The notes under the pieces are model-generated. The model saw nothing but the letters and a program-made list of their open reading frames with translations. It made no database searches and was not told the origin of the DNA. Shown here piece by piece: positions 50,926 through 64,000 of a stretch of 64,000 nt of DNA. Positions within the stretch are counted from its first letter, which is position 1, and each line of letters begins with the position of its first letter. Origin of the DNA: Unio delphinus (Eukaryota > Mollusca > Bivalvia > Unionida > Unionidae); contig JAQISU010000179.1 of assembly GCA_029339505.1 (NCBI GenBank), forward strand, positions 15,190,001-15,254,000, read 5' to 3'. The translations under genes were made by a program, and so were the position numbers.

Positions 50926-53900
50926 ATGGAAACAACAGCTGAGTTCGATGCCTACCTGGGAGGAATAGTATCGTCTTGTTTCACTACCCTAGCCATCGCC
51001 CTGGGGAGGGAGACTGGTCTGATTGACGTTTTGTGTGCCGCAGACTCTCCACTAACTATAGAACAGATTTCAGAGGGAACCAGACTAAAAAAACGGTATA
51101 TCTTTAGCAAAGTAAATAAAGCATAATATATTTTAAATATATCATTTTCTTTCGTGCCATATTTGTTTTCATTCTTGCTCCAAAAGATGGTGTCAAGGTT
51201 TTAATAGTTGCATGCTTTCTTTTCCAGAAAAAAAGCAAATTATTACTTCTATTGCACAAGCTATAAGATTGAAAACTTAAATGTCACAGATCCAATTATG
51301 GACGATTCCTTTCCTTTTTTCAAATGTGTTTAACATTAGCTTGTTTAACTTAGTCATGTTTAACGTAGGTTTGTTAACGTAGGCGGTGTAACGTAGGCTT
51401 GTTGAACTTAATATGTAAACGTAGGCGTGTTTAACGTATGCTTATTAAAGTATTCTTGTTTATGGGTAAAGCTGAATTGTATAAATTTAGTCGTTTATAT
51501 CCATTTTATGTATCTTGTGGAACTCCCGTTTATACACCTGTCAGAAATCGTGCGTATTATGTTATGGCGCTTTTCGTGCGTGCGTGCGTCCGTCCGATAA
51601 TAATTTCTTATAAGGCCCATATCACTGAAAGTCTTGTATATATCTTTTTGATCATCTGAATTCTTGTCAAGGCTGCAAAGGATGACAGTCTGAGTAGTTT
51701 TAGATGAAGCTAACACTAGATATATATTATGTCGAATTCGTAAATCGTTCACCAGTCTCACATCCAGCTTTGAAGTTAAGATTACAGCCTGAGATAATAC
51801 AAATCAGTGACGTTCACATTTGTTTGGGTAAAAACATTTACTATCGGGGAATTTTACTGAAATTGTTGCACCATATATTGCAGTTAGATATGTGTTGCAT
51901 ATTACAGCCGCTCACACAGTCCCAGTAAAAAGTTCAAGGTCAAATTGAATGCAAATTCAAACCCACATTTATCCTTGTATAGGGTATTTAATTTGAGCCA
52001 TTGATACTATTTTAAAGAATCCTAAGTCATTTGTATATCATGACTATATTATGTGTCACATATCACCGCCATGCATCACGTCGAAACACCCTGATCACTT
52101 CATGTAGACCAGCTTCATTTTAATGGAATATAAACCGATTGTTTCTTATTCTTGTCTGGTCTGTAATAATACTTGAGTTACTTGTATAATCATCATGGGA
52201 TAAATATAAGTCTATACTATTTACTTTTTCAGTCTTATTTTCATGAAACCGTAACAAACTGTTTATATTAGCAACTGCTTTTAAGTTTGTAGTAATACTG
52301 TCGTATCTTGACAAATCTTTGCACATACAACCGTGAAGTGGAAACATTTTCTGTCACATCTTGACAAAAACGTTGCACATACATTCCGTCTTGATAAATC
52401 GGTGCACATACACCCGTTAAGTGGAAACATTTGTATCCTATCTTGACAACTCTTTGCACATACACCCGTGAAATGGGAACCTTTTGTATCCAGTCTTGAC
52501 AAATCTTTGTAAATATACCTGTGGAATGGAAACATTTTGTAACGCGTCTTGACAAACCTTTGAATATATACCCGTGAAGTAGATAATATAACCATTTTTC
52601 GCATACACCAGTTTGTATTGTAGCTTCACCACTCGTGACAATACCGTGTTTCCACTTCACTCGTGAAATATTTCCGTTAGTGTTTGCTTGTAGTGTATGC
52701 AGTTTAATATTTTTAATATTTGCATGTGAACATTTCACTTTGTGTGATTCTGATTGGTTCAGATAAGCGCATGAAAAGTTTGTGATTGGCTGGGAAAACC
52801 TTTTTAACCCCGCCATTGAACATTATGGCCGCCATTTTTTATATTCGAGTCGCGAAAGGGAATTGGGAAATATTGATCTCGTCTGTTTCATTATTGCCAA
52901 TTTACCGCACAGGCGTTTGTTATGTCACGTATAACATATCATGACATGAAAAATGAAAAAACCCCAAGAAAAGGACAATAACAATAAGTAAAATTACTGG
53001 TATTTCCCAGATAATAGCGAGGGTGATGTTGGAGATTGATGGGCGGTATATCTGTAGCATGGAATCCACCATATATACAAGCTTGGTTTAAATTTCAACT
53101 TACTGAAGTAAATAAACTCTTCTTTGTTCACAGAAAAATGTAGACATAAACCGGTCTCCCCAACTGATAGAATTTTATCCAACCACAGCATATTGACGTA
53201 TTAAATATGTGATGAAGTCCGACTCAAAAAGAGATTTATTTACATCTTCTGTACAATCTAATGTTCCAAATCGAATACTGTGTTTATCCGGTCACAAATA
53301 CATTAGGTAAATATTTGTGTTTATGCATCCAGTAATCTTCTTTTCACAAGAACATCGCAACAATGTAATGTTTTCTTGTGATGTGGAATTTCAACGTAAT
53401 CACTGGCACTGAGCTGTGTAGGCCAAGCCAAACCGGTACTGTGCACTGTATCAAACAATGTGACTTCACACGCATTGGACATTTTGTATTGACACATGTT
53501 TTGTCTTCTGTAAAATGTTTTTTTCTTTGGATGGACGCTTATGCTTTGCCTTTGACTTACAGTTACCAAAATATATAATATACTTTTACTATTTCACCTT
53601 TGTTTAGGACTATTTTATACGCACAACAAATGAAAAGTACAGCGTCTATCAGAAGGAACGAAATTATTCGTTCTTCTTTCTATGTAAATACTTTCTATTG
53701 CAAGAAAACTATCTAAATAAAAAGAATTTGTTTGTATTCTTTGCTATTGTCAGTAATACACATGTTTATAAATTTGAGTAATATGAATATTTTAATAATA
53801 ATTTTCATAATTACTCTTACATAAATTATATTTTCTTTGGCACATTTTATTACAGTAGTGGTGGTGTGATGGTTTTAAACCTCCACTTTAAAATTAGTGT

Positions 53901-55455
53901 TAACTTATCGGGTGTAATATCTTTGTTACCGTTCTTTCCTGTCTACTCTTATAATAGACAATTGACAAGTCTATGTTATACGACTTTATTGTGCACGAGG
54001 TTGGCAACGTTAGCTAAATATATATAGCTCCTGTTTTATTCAACTCAACCCTTATCATATGGGACAAAGGTTGTCACATCTTCTTGAAGTCCAACAGAAT
54101 CAGAAGCACATTTAATTGAATTCCATGACCAGCACCCTTCAGCAACTCATATGGAATAACCACCACTAATCTGCTGCCCATGTTATGCTGTTTATACAGA
54201 CAAGTAGCAAACTAACCAATCAGAAAGTTACTTACCACATGTCATGCAATAGAACAACCCAGCATAAACAGCACTCAGGGTAGCTTCATTGCTCAGAGTG
54301 AACAAAGCTCAATAGGTAATCCTGGTTCACGGTTGACTAAATGGCTATGTATGTGAAAAAATGATAATAACACTAATTGCAACTGATGATTTTATTTCAC
54401 TCATCTTTTAAAAACATTAATTAGATAAAATATTAAAATACACACTTCTGCCAATTTAAAACACGAATATATAAACTTATAAAATATATGCTTCTGCTAC
54501 ATCTTCACTATCTGATCGAATTGCATATTACACCTACAAAATTATCTTCGCTGATGCACTGTTTTTGCACACGCTCTTGACCTGCCACCAAATTATGCAT
54601 GTACAAATTGCAATGATGTGAAGATCAGGGGTGCGTTACGGCGCTGTGACCTGAACATTATCTCACGTTTAATTTGATGTTCAGATGCGTTGGTAACTTT
54701 GTAAAGAAACGCATTCATGTTTACTATTCGACTGAACGAAAATAACGAAAATATATGAATAAAGATCATGGCTGAATCATATTTGTGACCTCAAACTCCA
54801 AAACCACAATCGTCAGTCACTCACTGATTGTAAAACTCTCACGGGAAAAAGTAGCGCTATTGGTGCTATCGGCCTAATGCAAGCTCTGGTTGTGAAGATG
54901 TGCTGAGGCCATTATTATTTAGAGAAAACATTGTTTTGGGAAGTGGGAGATGCTGTTTGAAAATTTCTAGCAAGCAGTTGAACTTTACTAATCGTGTAAA
55001 CTCCATACTCGTGTATTCGTGTAACGTCGATATAAATCAACTTGTTTCAGATATGTCCAGGAGTGGCTTGGTGCCATGGTTTCGGCTAGAATCGTCCAGC
55101 TAGATGTTGAGTCCAACAAGTTTTTCGTCCAACCCAATCACCGACAACCTCTTCGAGTCCGAGGGGCTTTCGCACAAGGGATAGGGCCCTGGTGTAAACG
55201 ATTTGACTTGGTCAAGTCATGCTTCCAAAAGGATGGACCTCTTGGTAATAATAATGTCCTAATACATTGTCCAAATAGAACATGTTAACTTAAAAGCAGA
55301 GCTGGAGGTTTCAAAGTTTTTTGGTGTCTTTTTAGCAAATAAAATATTTTGCACCAGTATACCACGGGCAGTGATATTTTGTAATTTACTGTGACTTTAA
55401 GTTTAAGTTAAAGACTGTATCGATTAAATCAATCATAGTAATAGTTTTCAGTGTG

Positions 55456-55511
<56 letters not shown>

Positions 55512-56705
55512 CGTGTTATCCCGAACATGTGTTGCAACATGACAAAGTCTTTCATCTTTCTAGCTGTCTTTTGGTGTATTTTTGTCGGTTTAGAATCATA
55601 CTAGTTTTATATTACTTCATGAGATTATTTTGCAGGTTTCGAGTATTCAGAAGAGCCCAGCTGGTTTGAATGGTTTGATTCCTATAGATCTGTCACATGT
55701 GATGATGTTGTAGAACAGGAAATCATTCAATTTCTTGGATCCACATTAAAAGAGAAACTTGGTGAGCTTTAATTTGATAATTGAAATAAAAATATTAAAA
55801 TGTCATTACAAAAATTAATAGGACAAGAGATAAAGAATATCGTATTTTATTTGTCATGACGGATAAAGGACTTGAAGTAGGTAAGACGGTAATTTGTTGT
55901 TTAAAATGAAAAAGAGATCGTTAGACATACTAATTTTAGAAGAGGTATATACAACTGGTATATCAAAGTGTGATCCGCATGAGGACAATTGCATAAAATT
56001 AAAAAAAAACTGAATGATAATACATTTTATCAACATACTCAAAGCTATTTTCATTCCATCAAAAGAATTAAATGTAGAATGATACATCATATTTGTTTTA
56101 TGTCTGTGTTAATTAAAAGGGTCTGCATATACCTCAGTTCAATTCCAGAATGTGGCATTCGTGTGGTTGATGTAGGAAGTGGTACTGGGAATTATACAAT
56201 AGCTCTTGCAAAGATGTTTCCAAAATCTACATTTGTTGGTGTGGAATATGCGGAAGTAGGTGTGCACAAGGCAGAAGAAAGGGCTAAAGAGAAAGGTCTC
56301 CAGAATGTCACCTTTCAGAAAGGAGATGCACACAACCTTCCAGACTCCTGGACTGAGATGTTTGATTGGGTGTTCATCTATGACGTCTTACATGACATAG
56401 CAGACCCTCATAAGGCAATCCGTGAGTTGCGCCGAATCATGAAACACGATAGCGTTTTCTCTCTTGTTGAAATTGGCGTTCACAGCGACCTTTCACACAA
56501 TGTCGGTGATAAAACTGCCGCCATGTACTATTCTGCTAGTATGTTTGTCTGTCTCCCATCAAGCATGTCCCTTGAACCCCATGAGGGATATGGGGCTTGT
56601 TGGGGTATGGAAGCATGTGAGAAAGCAGTGGTCGAAGGCGGATTGAGAGTAATCAACAAAACCAAGATAGCTGGAACGAAAATACTATTTGTATGCGCCA
56701 AATGA
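50926..56705 (+). CDS. Host SAM-dependent methyltransferase, four coding exons (Rv2258c-like)
   Basis: Predicted coding exons are 50926-51095, 55051-55244, 55636-55761 and 56149-56705. They total 1047 nt (348 aa plus stop) with consistent phases, GT donors and AG acceptors. Exon 1 encodes a winged-helix-type N-terminus (AYLGGIVSSCFTTLAIALGR, TGLIDVL). Exon 2 continues with YVQEWLGAM and a PNHRQPLR segment. Exon 4 holds the class I methyltransferase core: motif I VVDVGSGTGNY, GVEYAE as the acidic loop, GDAHNLP, and FDWVFIYDVLHDI. The pattern is that of animal proteins similar to mycobacterial Rv2258c. Substrate unknown; likely cytosolic. An AG acceptor directly before the ATG suggests an upstream non-coding exon. 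Intron 1 is about 4 kb and contains a 53-bp minisatellite. The exon 4 acceptor (56148) was chosen by phase. Confidence 0.85.
52300..52610. repeat. 53-bp minisatellite in intron 1
   Basis: Units around CTTGACAAATCTTTGCACATA start at 52307, 52360, 52442, 52495 and 52548 (53-bp steps with one shorter unit). Open frames here come from the repeats. Confidence 0.85.
55459..55508. repeat. (GA)n microsatellite in intron 2
   Basis: About 25 GA units. Confidence 0.95.
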
Positions 56706-56720
56706 GTCATATAAACCTTT

Positions 56721-58180
<1,460 letters not shown>

Positions 58181-58184
58181 TATC

Positions 58185-58668
58185 ATATTATAACCTTTCA
58201 CAGTATGTGAATGTACATATTTTGAATATCACCTTTCACAGTATGTGAATGTGCATATTTTGAATGTCACTTTTCACATTATGTGAATGTAAAGACTTTG
58301 GATATCACTTATCACATTATGTGAATGTACAGACTTTGGATATCACTTATCACATTATGTGAATGTACAGACTTTGAATATCACTTTTCACATTATGTGA
58401 ATGTACAGACTTTTGGATATCACTTATCACATTATGGGAATGTACAGACTTTGGATATCACTTATCACATTATGTGAATGTACAGACTTTGAATATCACT
58501 TATCACATTATAGGAATGTACAGACTTTGGATATCACTTATCACATTATGTGAATGTACGGACTTTGAATATCACTTTTCACATTATGTGAATGTACAGA
58601 CTTTGGATATCACTTATCACATTATGTGAATGTACAGACTTTGAATATCACCTTTCACAGTATGGGAA
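58185..58668. repeat. 38-bp minisatellite, about 13 copies
   Basis: Units of the form CACTTATCACATTATGTGAA plus TGTACAGACTTTGGATAT repeat every 38 bp. Each contains the near-palindrome TCACATTATGTGA. Confidence 0.9.
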
Positions 58669-58674
58669 ATGTAC

Positions 58675-58880
58675 AGTGGATAAATACCTGATGCAATTGC
58701 TACACATTTTGCAATAAATTAGCGGAGAGTGCATACATACCTGATGTAATTGGTACACGTTTTGCTTTAAATTAGCGGACAGTGCATACATACCTGATGC
58801 TATTGCTACACATTGTGCAATAAAGTAGCAGACAGTGCATGCATACCTGATGTAATTGCTACACATTTTGCATTAAAAAA
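58675..58880. repeat. 53-bp minisatellite, 4 copies
   Basis: ACCTGATG starts at 58686, 58739, 58792 and 58845. Confidence 0.9.
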
Positions 58881-59108
58881 GGTGGATATTTATGCGAAAG
58901 TTATTACGTTATTGATGGGACATGCTAATAAGCTATCATGAAATCGAGGGTACATGCTAATAACCTATCATGATATCGAGGGGACATGCTAATAAGAAAT
59001 GAACGACTCTTGAATAGTGTTAATGGAATGAACTATTAAAATCCATTGCTACAAGAATGGATAACAACATAAAAAGGTACACATTGTTATACTGCAATAT
59101 TAACAAGA

Positions 59109-59112
<4 letters not shown>

Positions 59113-59164
<52 letters not shown>
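59113..59164. repeat. (GA)n microsatellite
   Basis: 26 GA units. Confidence 0.95.
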
Positions 59165-59167
<3 letters not shown>

Positions 59168-60016
59168 CTAATAAGAAATTAATGATTTTGTTCGAGGGGT
59201 GGGTGGTGAATAATATGGTGGAGTGGGAAAAACTAATATTCAAGGGTCACGGACACACAAACACACACACACACACGAGTGGAGCTATTATGGTTTGCAA
59301 ACGCCCCCTCCCCCCCCCAAAAAAAATAATAATCGCCCTCTACCAAATAATCGTTCCTTTGAAAGACAGTTGTGGCTAGGGGTAGGGGCTGACAACTAAT
59401 AATATAGCAAGATAAAGATGTATCAATATTTTACCTTAGTTAGCTCTCGCTTATGTATAAGCTTCGCTCGGTCTACATGTTATTACCCCTGCCATAACCC
59501 TTGATATTTTGTTGCTCTGGTGTTCTCGGACTCAATTATCTGGCGAGAAAACACTCTTGTTTCTGCATTCGTCGTAATACCAAGTGAATCTATCATGTTT
59601 TAGACGATATCGAAATAGTCGTCTCTCAAATGCTCACTGCTGACTCTCTCGCCTATCAGTGGTCGGATAATGCACGGCACCATCTACTGCATGCAACTAA
59701 TAATGAAAATAGAAATGCATAGTTCCCTTCCGCTTTGTCTTACGGAAATTGCCCAGCGCGAAATCTGCAAGGAGCGTTTTTCCTTGTGCGATAAAAAAAA
59801 TCGATGTTTTGTTTTCATTTATTTTCATTAATGATGAGGTATTTGACATAATACTTTAAAAATCACATCTAGAAGATTAAATTGATCATATAAAGGAAAG
59901 TTGTGTGAGCACACTGGTTGATCTTAAACGTCAACTACATTACGTTAATTAACAGGTACAAATTTAATTATAATCCATTAATCTGAATAAATTGTACAGA
60001 ACACAATAGCAAAGTT

Positions 60017-60142
<126 letters not shown>

Positions 60143-60349
60143 CATGTACCAAATTTCGGTTATATTGAAACAATATTCATTGTCTTCTATGTAGGCTTTG
60201 TGGTTTAGATCTTAGTTCATTGCACACTATTTTGCTATTTTACGTAACCTATTGTAAAACACCAGAAAGCAACCAGTACCTAAATAAAGAAGCGGCTATA
60301 ATATTTATGAATTGACCTGAAGTACATGACCTGACGTACTTGCAAAATT

Positions 60350-60770
60350 AATTCTGATGACCTGTATTGAACTGTAATTAAAATATATCTGTTTCATACG
60401 TATTACTGATGACCTGTATTTAACTGTAATTAAAATATATCTGTTTCATACGTATTACTGATGACCTGTATTTAACTGTAATTAAAATATATCTGTTTCA
60501 TATGTGTTACTGATGACCTGTATTTAACTGTAATTAAAATATATGTTTCATACGTATTACTGATGACCTGTATTTAACTGTAATTAAAATATATCTGTTT
60601 CATACGTATTACTGATGACCTGTATTTAACTGTAATTAAAATATATCTGTTTCATACGTATTACTGATGACCTGTATTTAACTGTAATTAAAATATATCT
60701 GTTTCATACGTTTTACTGATGACCTGTATTTAACTGTTTTTCTCAGTCCAAAATATATTTGTTTCATATG
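60350..60770. repeat. 52-bp minisatellite, about 8 copies
   Basis: Units with TGATGACCTGTATTTAACTG and AAATATATCTGTTTCATACG repeat every 52 bp from 60355. Confidence 0.9.
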
Positions 60771-60774
60771 TATT

Positions 60775-62043
60775 ACTTTTTGCATTTTACTAGTTCAAAA
60801 TATGGAGATTTTCGGTACGATGATACTTTCAAAATGACAAAAACAAAAAATATGAAATGTTGTATCAAATTCTGAAAGGTTTTTAATTTGATAACTGATT
60901 CCTCATCAGGTCAGATGTCAACTGTGTTACTCCGCAGGATCGCTGTAAGGGGCGTTTCGTTCAGAGCAATTTTACGACAGTCCAGTACGTACTCTAAAAC
61001 AGTGTGCATGTGTGCTTCTGTTTGTGCATGTGAGTGCGTTCTAAAAGGCTTCTGATTTAACAGCCCTAAATAAGATTTGCGAAGTCACAAAATAGCAAAA
61101 CAAAACCAAGCCAAAATAACCCTATGCAAATCTTGTTAACATTAGATCGCCACAGTCTGAATTGCAGATCTGGCAGATACAAATAACAGGGCATGTTCTG
61201 TTGATATTGTGGTCACCAATAGAATAACAACTTGCAAGGTTTATCATTCGGAACGTACATTTATTAACAATCACCCTCCTTAGCACGAATTTGCAATCCT
61301 TTTTCACATAGGTTACTAACATTAAGTGGACTGTAAATTTCAAAGTTCAACCAAACAAACTTTTATCGGTGTCTCTCAGATATACACGTAGGACTGAAGA
61401 TAATGTGACAGCCACTTAGTACGCATGCGCGATAGCCTCTTCTCGCTCTCACTGTTCTATGGAGTGATACAGGCATATGCGAATGAGACCACTTTAGGCA
61501 AGTAGTTCCGGTTGTTGTTCCTGTCTAACTGCAGACTACAAGGAACGAGCGGCATATAAGGCACGTGCGTAATATATATATATATTATACATTCATTTAC
61601 TAATCTTTCCCAGGAACGGATTCCTCTTCAAACAGACTATGTCGTCATTTAATTGCTTTTCAACACAACCCATTAATAGGAAAATGGACACGTCTAATCT
61701 TAAGGAGACACGGTTGCTTAGTATATAAACATGAGCGTACTCCAGTCTCTGCAGAAGGGAAAGGTGGAGGGGGGGGGGAGGAGTGGGTTCTGTGCACTTA
61801 ATGTACATCAGCTTGGTTGAGAGGTTAGACCAGCAGAGGGCCATTTTGTTTAAGTAGACGTATCCAGATATGTAGCCTATCTGTTTGGAAAGAAAGGCTA
61901 AGAAGATAAACTTTAGAGTGTACTGTTTATTTTTATTTGTTATTACAAGGATTGAAATGATATTATGTGATAAAAACCATTTTATGTTCTCACTTTCATG
62001 CAAAGTAAAGTGTGATACATTAAGGTCTGTTTGTGTTTTTCGG

Positions 62044-62045
<2 letters not shown>
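60775..62045. other. Intergenic, nothing recognised
   Basis: No gene, RNA or named repeat. A G-run is at 61770-61782. Confidence 0.4.

Positions 62046-62046
<1 letters not shown>

Positions 62047-62104
<58 letters not shown>
62047..62104. repeat. (AT)n microsatellite
   Basis: About 58 bp of AT dinucleotides. Confidence 0.95.
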
Positions 62105-62111
<7 letters not shown>

Positions 62112-64000
62112 ATATATGTATTTTCAATTTTTCTTGGGATTATTTTGGATACCCTTCATGCTACTGCAAGTTGCTCTTACATTTCTACAGACCTCTCAAA
62201 TCCTAGTGCAATTTAGTTGTAGAAGTCTACAGATGAGACAAAATGTTGAGTCTCTAGTTGAATTAGTGGTTTATATTTGATATTTATAGCTCTCTGATTA
62301 AATTATACAAATCTCTAATTAAATTAGAAACATCTCGAAAGAAAAAGAGAGGTATGTATTGAATTGAATATATGAGAAAACGGCCGCCAATACTATTTCA
62401 GCATCGCATGTATGATTAACAGTGCATATTCTAATTTAAAAGAGGTGTATATGTGGGATGTGAAGTTTCGGACACGTAATTTTAGCCCGATTCTTGAGGG
62501 TGAAGCTATAAACCAACCTGACAACCATTCTTTTATTAAATGTAAGAAGAAAAAAAAATCCTAGACAATAGAGATATCCGTATAGAAACCGTGAGATTGT
62601 TTGTACCTACTTTTATTTTATTTTTTAAATAAAGTAACATTTGATCAGGGTGCAAAAGCGGAAAAATTGAAAGTGCGCAGGCCCTTTGCATATATTCAAC
62701 AGTGCAATGATAGAGTAGGTTCAGTAAGGTGTAGAGACATACGGTGTTAATATAAATAAAAGAAACCAGTGGAAAAATAACAGCGTATAAAAATAGCAAT
62801 AGATCATAAGCCTTGATCAACAGAAGTCATTAAATACATACAGTTACCGATATTGCGCATGCCTACGTATACACGGTTCTCTCTTAATACTAGAAAATGA
62901 GCTTACTTCGTCCTAAACTAACCAAAAAACCCCATAAAACAAAATATGTTTCGGGTTGATTGCTGCAATCTATTTTAGCGTTATGGTAACACTACATCTA
63001 GGCACAATTTTTTTCTTTTGTGGTGTTGGTGGTGGTGGGTGGGCATTTATATATTTTGATTAGTTTATCCAGTTTAAAATGAAACTCAGGTGGAATGGAA
63101 ACATACGTAATACAGAGGAGGGAATTCAATCCGAAACTAACATGTAAGTTTTTTTAATACTCCAGTTCGGTATAAATGAATAACCTATAGTGTGACCAGA
63201 TGCATTCTAATAACATAATAACAATACTTTAGATGTACACATTAATAGGCCACATTCTCTGTCTGTTCCTTCGTTTGCTTAAGCTGTCACAATCCAAATA
63301 TACAAACACATAAGTTTGTAAAATCCAGCAGTGGATATTATGCTACCAGCACGCATTATATATGCGCCATGTTGACGAGAGTAAGTTTATTCAACCCAAA
63401 GGTTAACTTTATGCTGTCAGCAAGCTCCATTATGTCCATGTAAACACATTGGACGTTATTGTTATACTCTACAATCTGAAGAATTAGTATCATATCTAAA
63501 ACCATTTTGTCTGTTACAGGTCTGGAAAAGAAAACTACTAGTGTTCACGTACAGGATCTGTTGTTCCAAATTTGACATAGAGCGCATGCGTGGAATTCAG
63601 TAAGTGGTATCTTTACCAAGACATTAAAGTAAGGTCACTGTTTATTGGTCTAACATCATAAGATACATTGTCTTTCAAAACTGATTTGACACAGAGATAT
63701 TATGGATCCCATGCAATATAATTATGACACATTTAGAGAATTATTTTTACGAATTCAGGACACCAAAGTCTTCAATAAGTTCACACTTGAACATAACACA
63801 TACCCCACTCCCCGAAACAAACGACAAAAAAAAAACCACAACAAAGAAACAAACTAAAAATAAACAATTCAAACAACCCCCACAAAAAAGACTAAGAAAA
63901 AAGCTTTAAAATGTTTTGTTTACGAACAAGTCAAATGTGTCGATATGTCGCCGTAATGAACACTATGATGACAGCTTGTAGAAGAGTTCGATTTATAAGC
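62105..64000. other. Intergenic to the end of the window
   Basis: AT-rich with no coding signal I can support; an A-rich stretch is at 63820-63905. Confidence 0.4.

Noticed and set aside
55989..56148. Upstream in-frame extension of methyltransferase exon 4
   Set aside because: Phase with exon 3 and the family pattern fit an acceptor at 56148; the upstream part is AT-rich intron with no similarity.
58185..58668. CRISPR-like array of short repeats
   Set aside because: Units are contiguous 38-bp tandem copies without unique spacers, in animal DNA; no cas genes.

Overview
The window looks like AT-rich nuclear DNA from an invertebrate animal, most likely a mollusc or another lophotrochozoan. The evidence is three copies of one tRNA-derived SINE, decayed LINE and Ty3/Gypsy sequences, MITE-like elements, many microsatellites and minisatellites, and one host gene split into exons with GT/AG introns. 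The exact species cannot be read from the sequence.

The centre of the window (30841-47408) is a complete endogenous virus or giant transposon of the Maverick/Polinton (adintovirus-like) class, about 16.6 kb long. It has two 300-bp terminal inverted repeats that I read as identical, flanked by a 5-6 bp target duplication (CGGTG/TCGGTG). All its genes appear open. The morphogenesis module is a double-jelly-roll major capsid protein, a penton-like minor capsid protein, an adenain-type protease, a packaging ATPase, two basic membrane-active or core precursor proteins and a possible fibre. The mobility and replication module is a D,D(35)E integrase and one very large protein fusing a divergent protein-primed-type family B polymerase palm, an SF1 helicase and a C-terminal HNH nuclease. 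Accessory genes are a free-standing HNH endonuclease with a NUMOD-like tail, a zinc-finger protein, a zinc ribbon and a phospholipase A2 domain in overlapping frames, and a two-TM protein. Most genes lie on the minus strand; polymerase and ATPase lie on the plus strand, each divergent from a minus-strand gene across a palindromic TATA-like sequence.

The most unusual observation is a family of 16-20 bp palindromes scattered through the element between genes and inside genes. Comparison with decayed relatives in the same window shows that at three sites palindrome-bearing peptide segments are extra, in-frame material. The palindromes read in a constant frame, so unrelated proteins (penton, polymerase, a structural protein) carry the same peptide signatures (xNS[KS][DEN]F and NT[SN][VI]S).

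Three broken relatives of the element lie elsewhere: a polymerase piece at 5583-6105 (+), a structural-gene block at 14478-16125 (+) and a similar block at 22880-25231 (-). Both structural blocks keep the gene order of the intact element.

Right of the element is about 3.5 kb without recognised genes, then a four-exon host SAM-dependent methyltransferase (50926-56705, +; predicted 348 aa), then repeat-rich intergenic DNA to the end. Left of the element (1-30840) is intergenic DNA with tandem repeats, SINEs, LINE 3' ends, a Gypsy remnant, a LINE RT remnant and the viral fragments.
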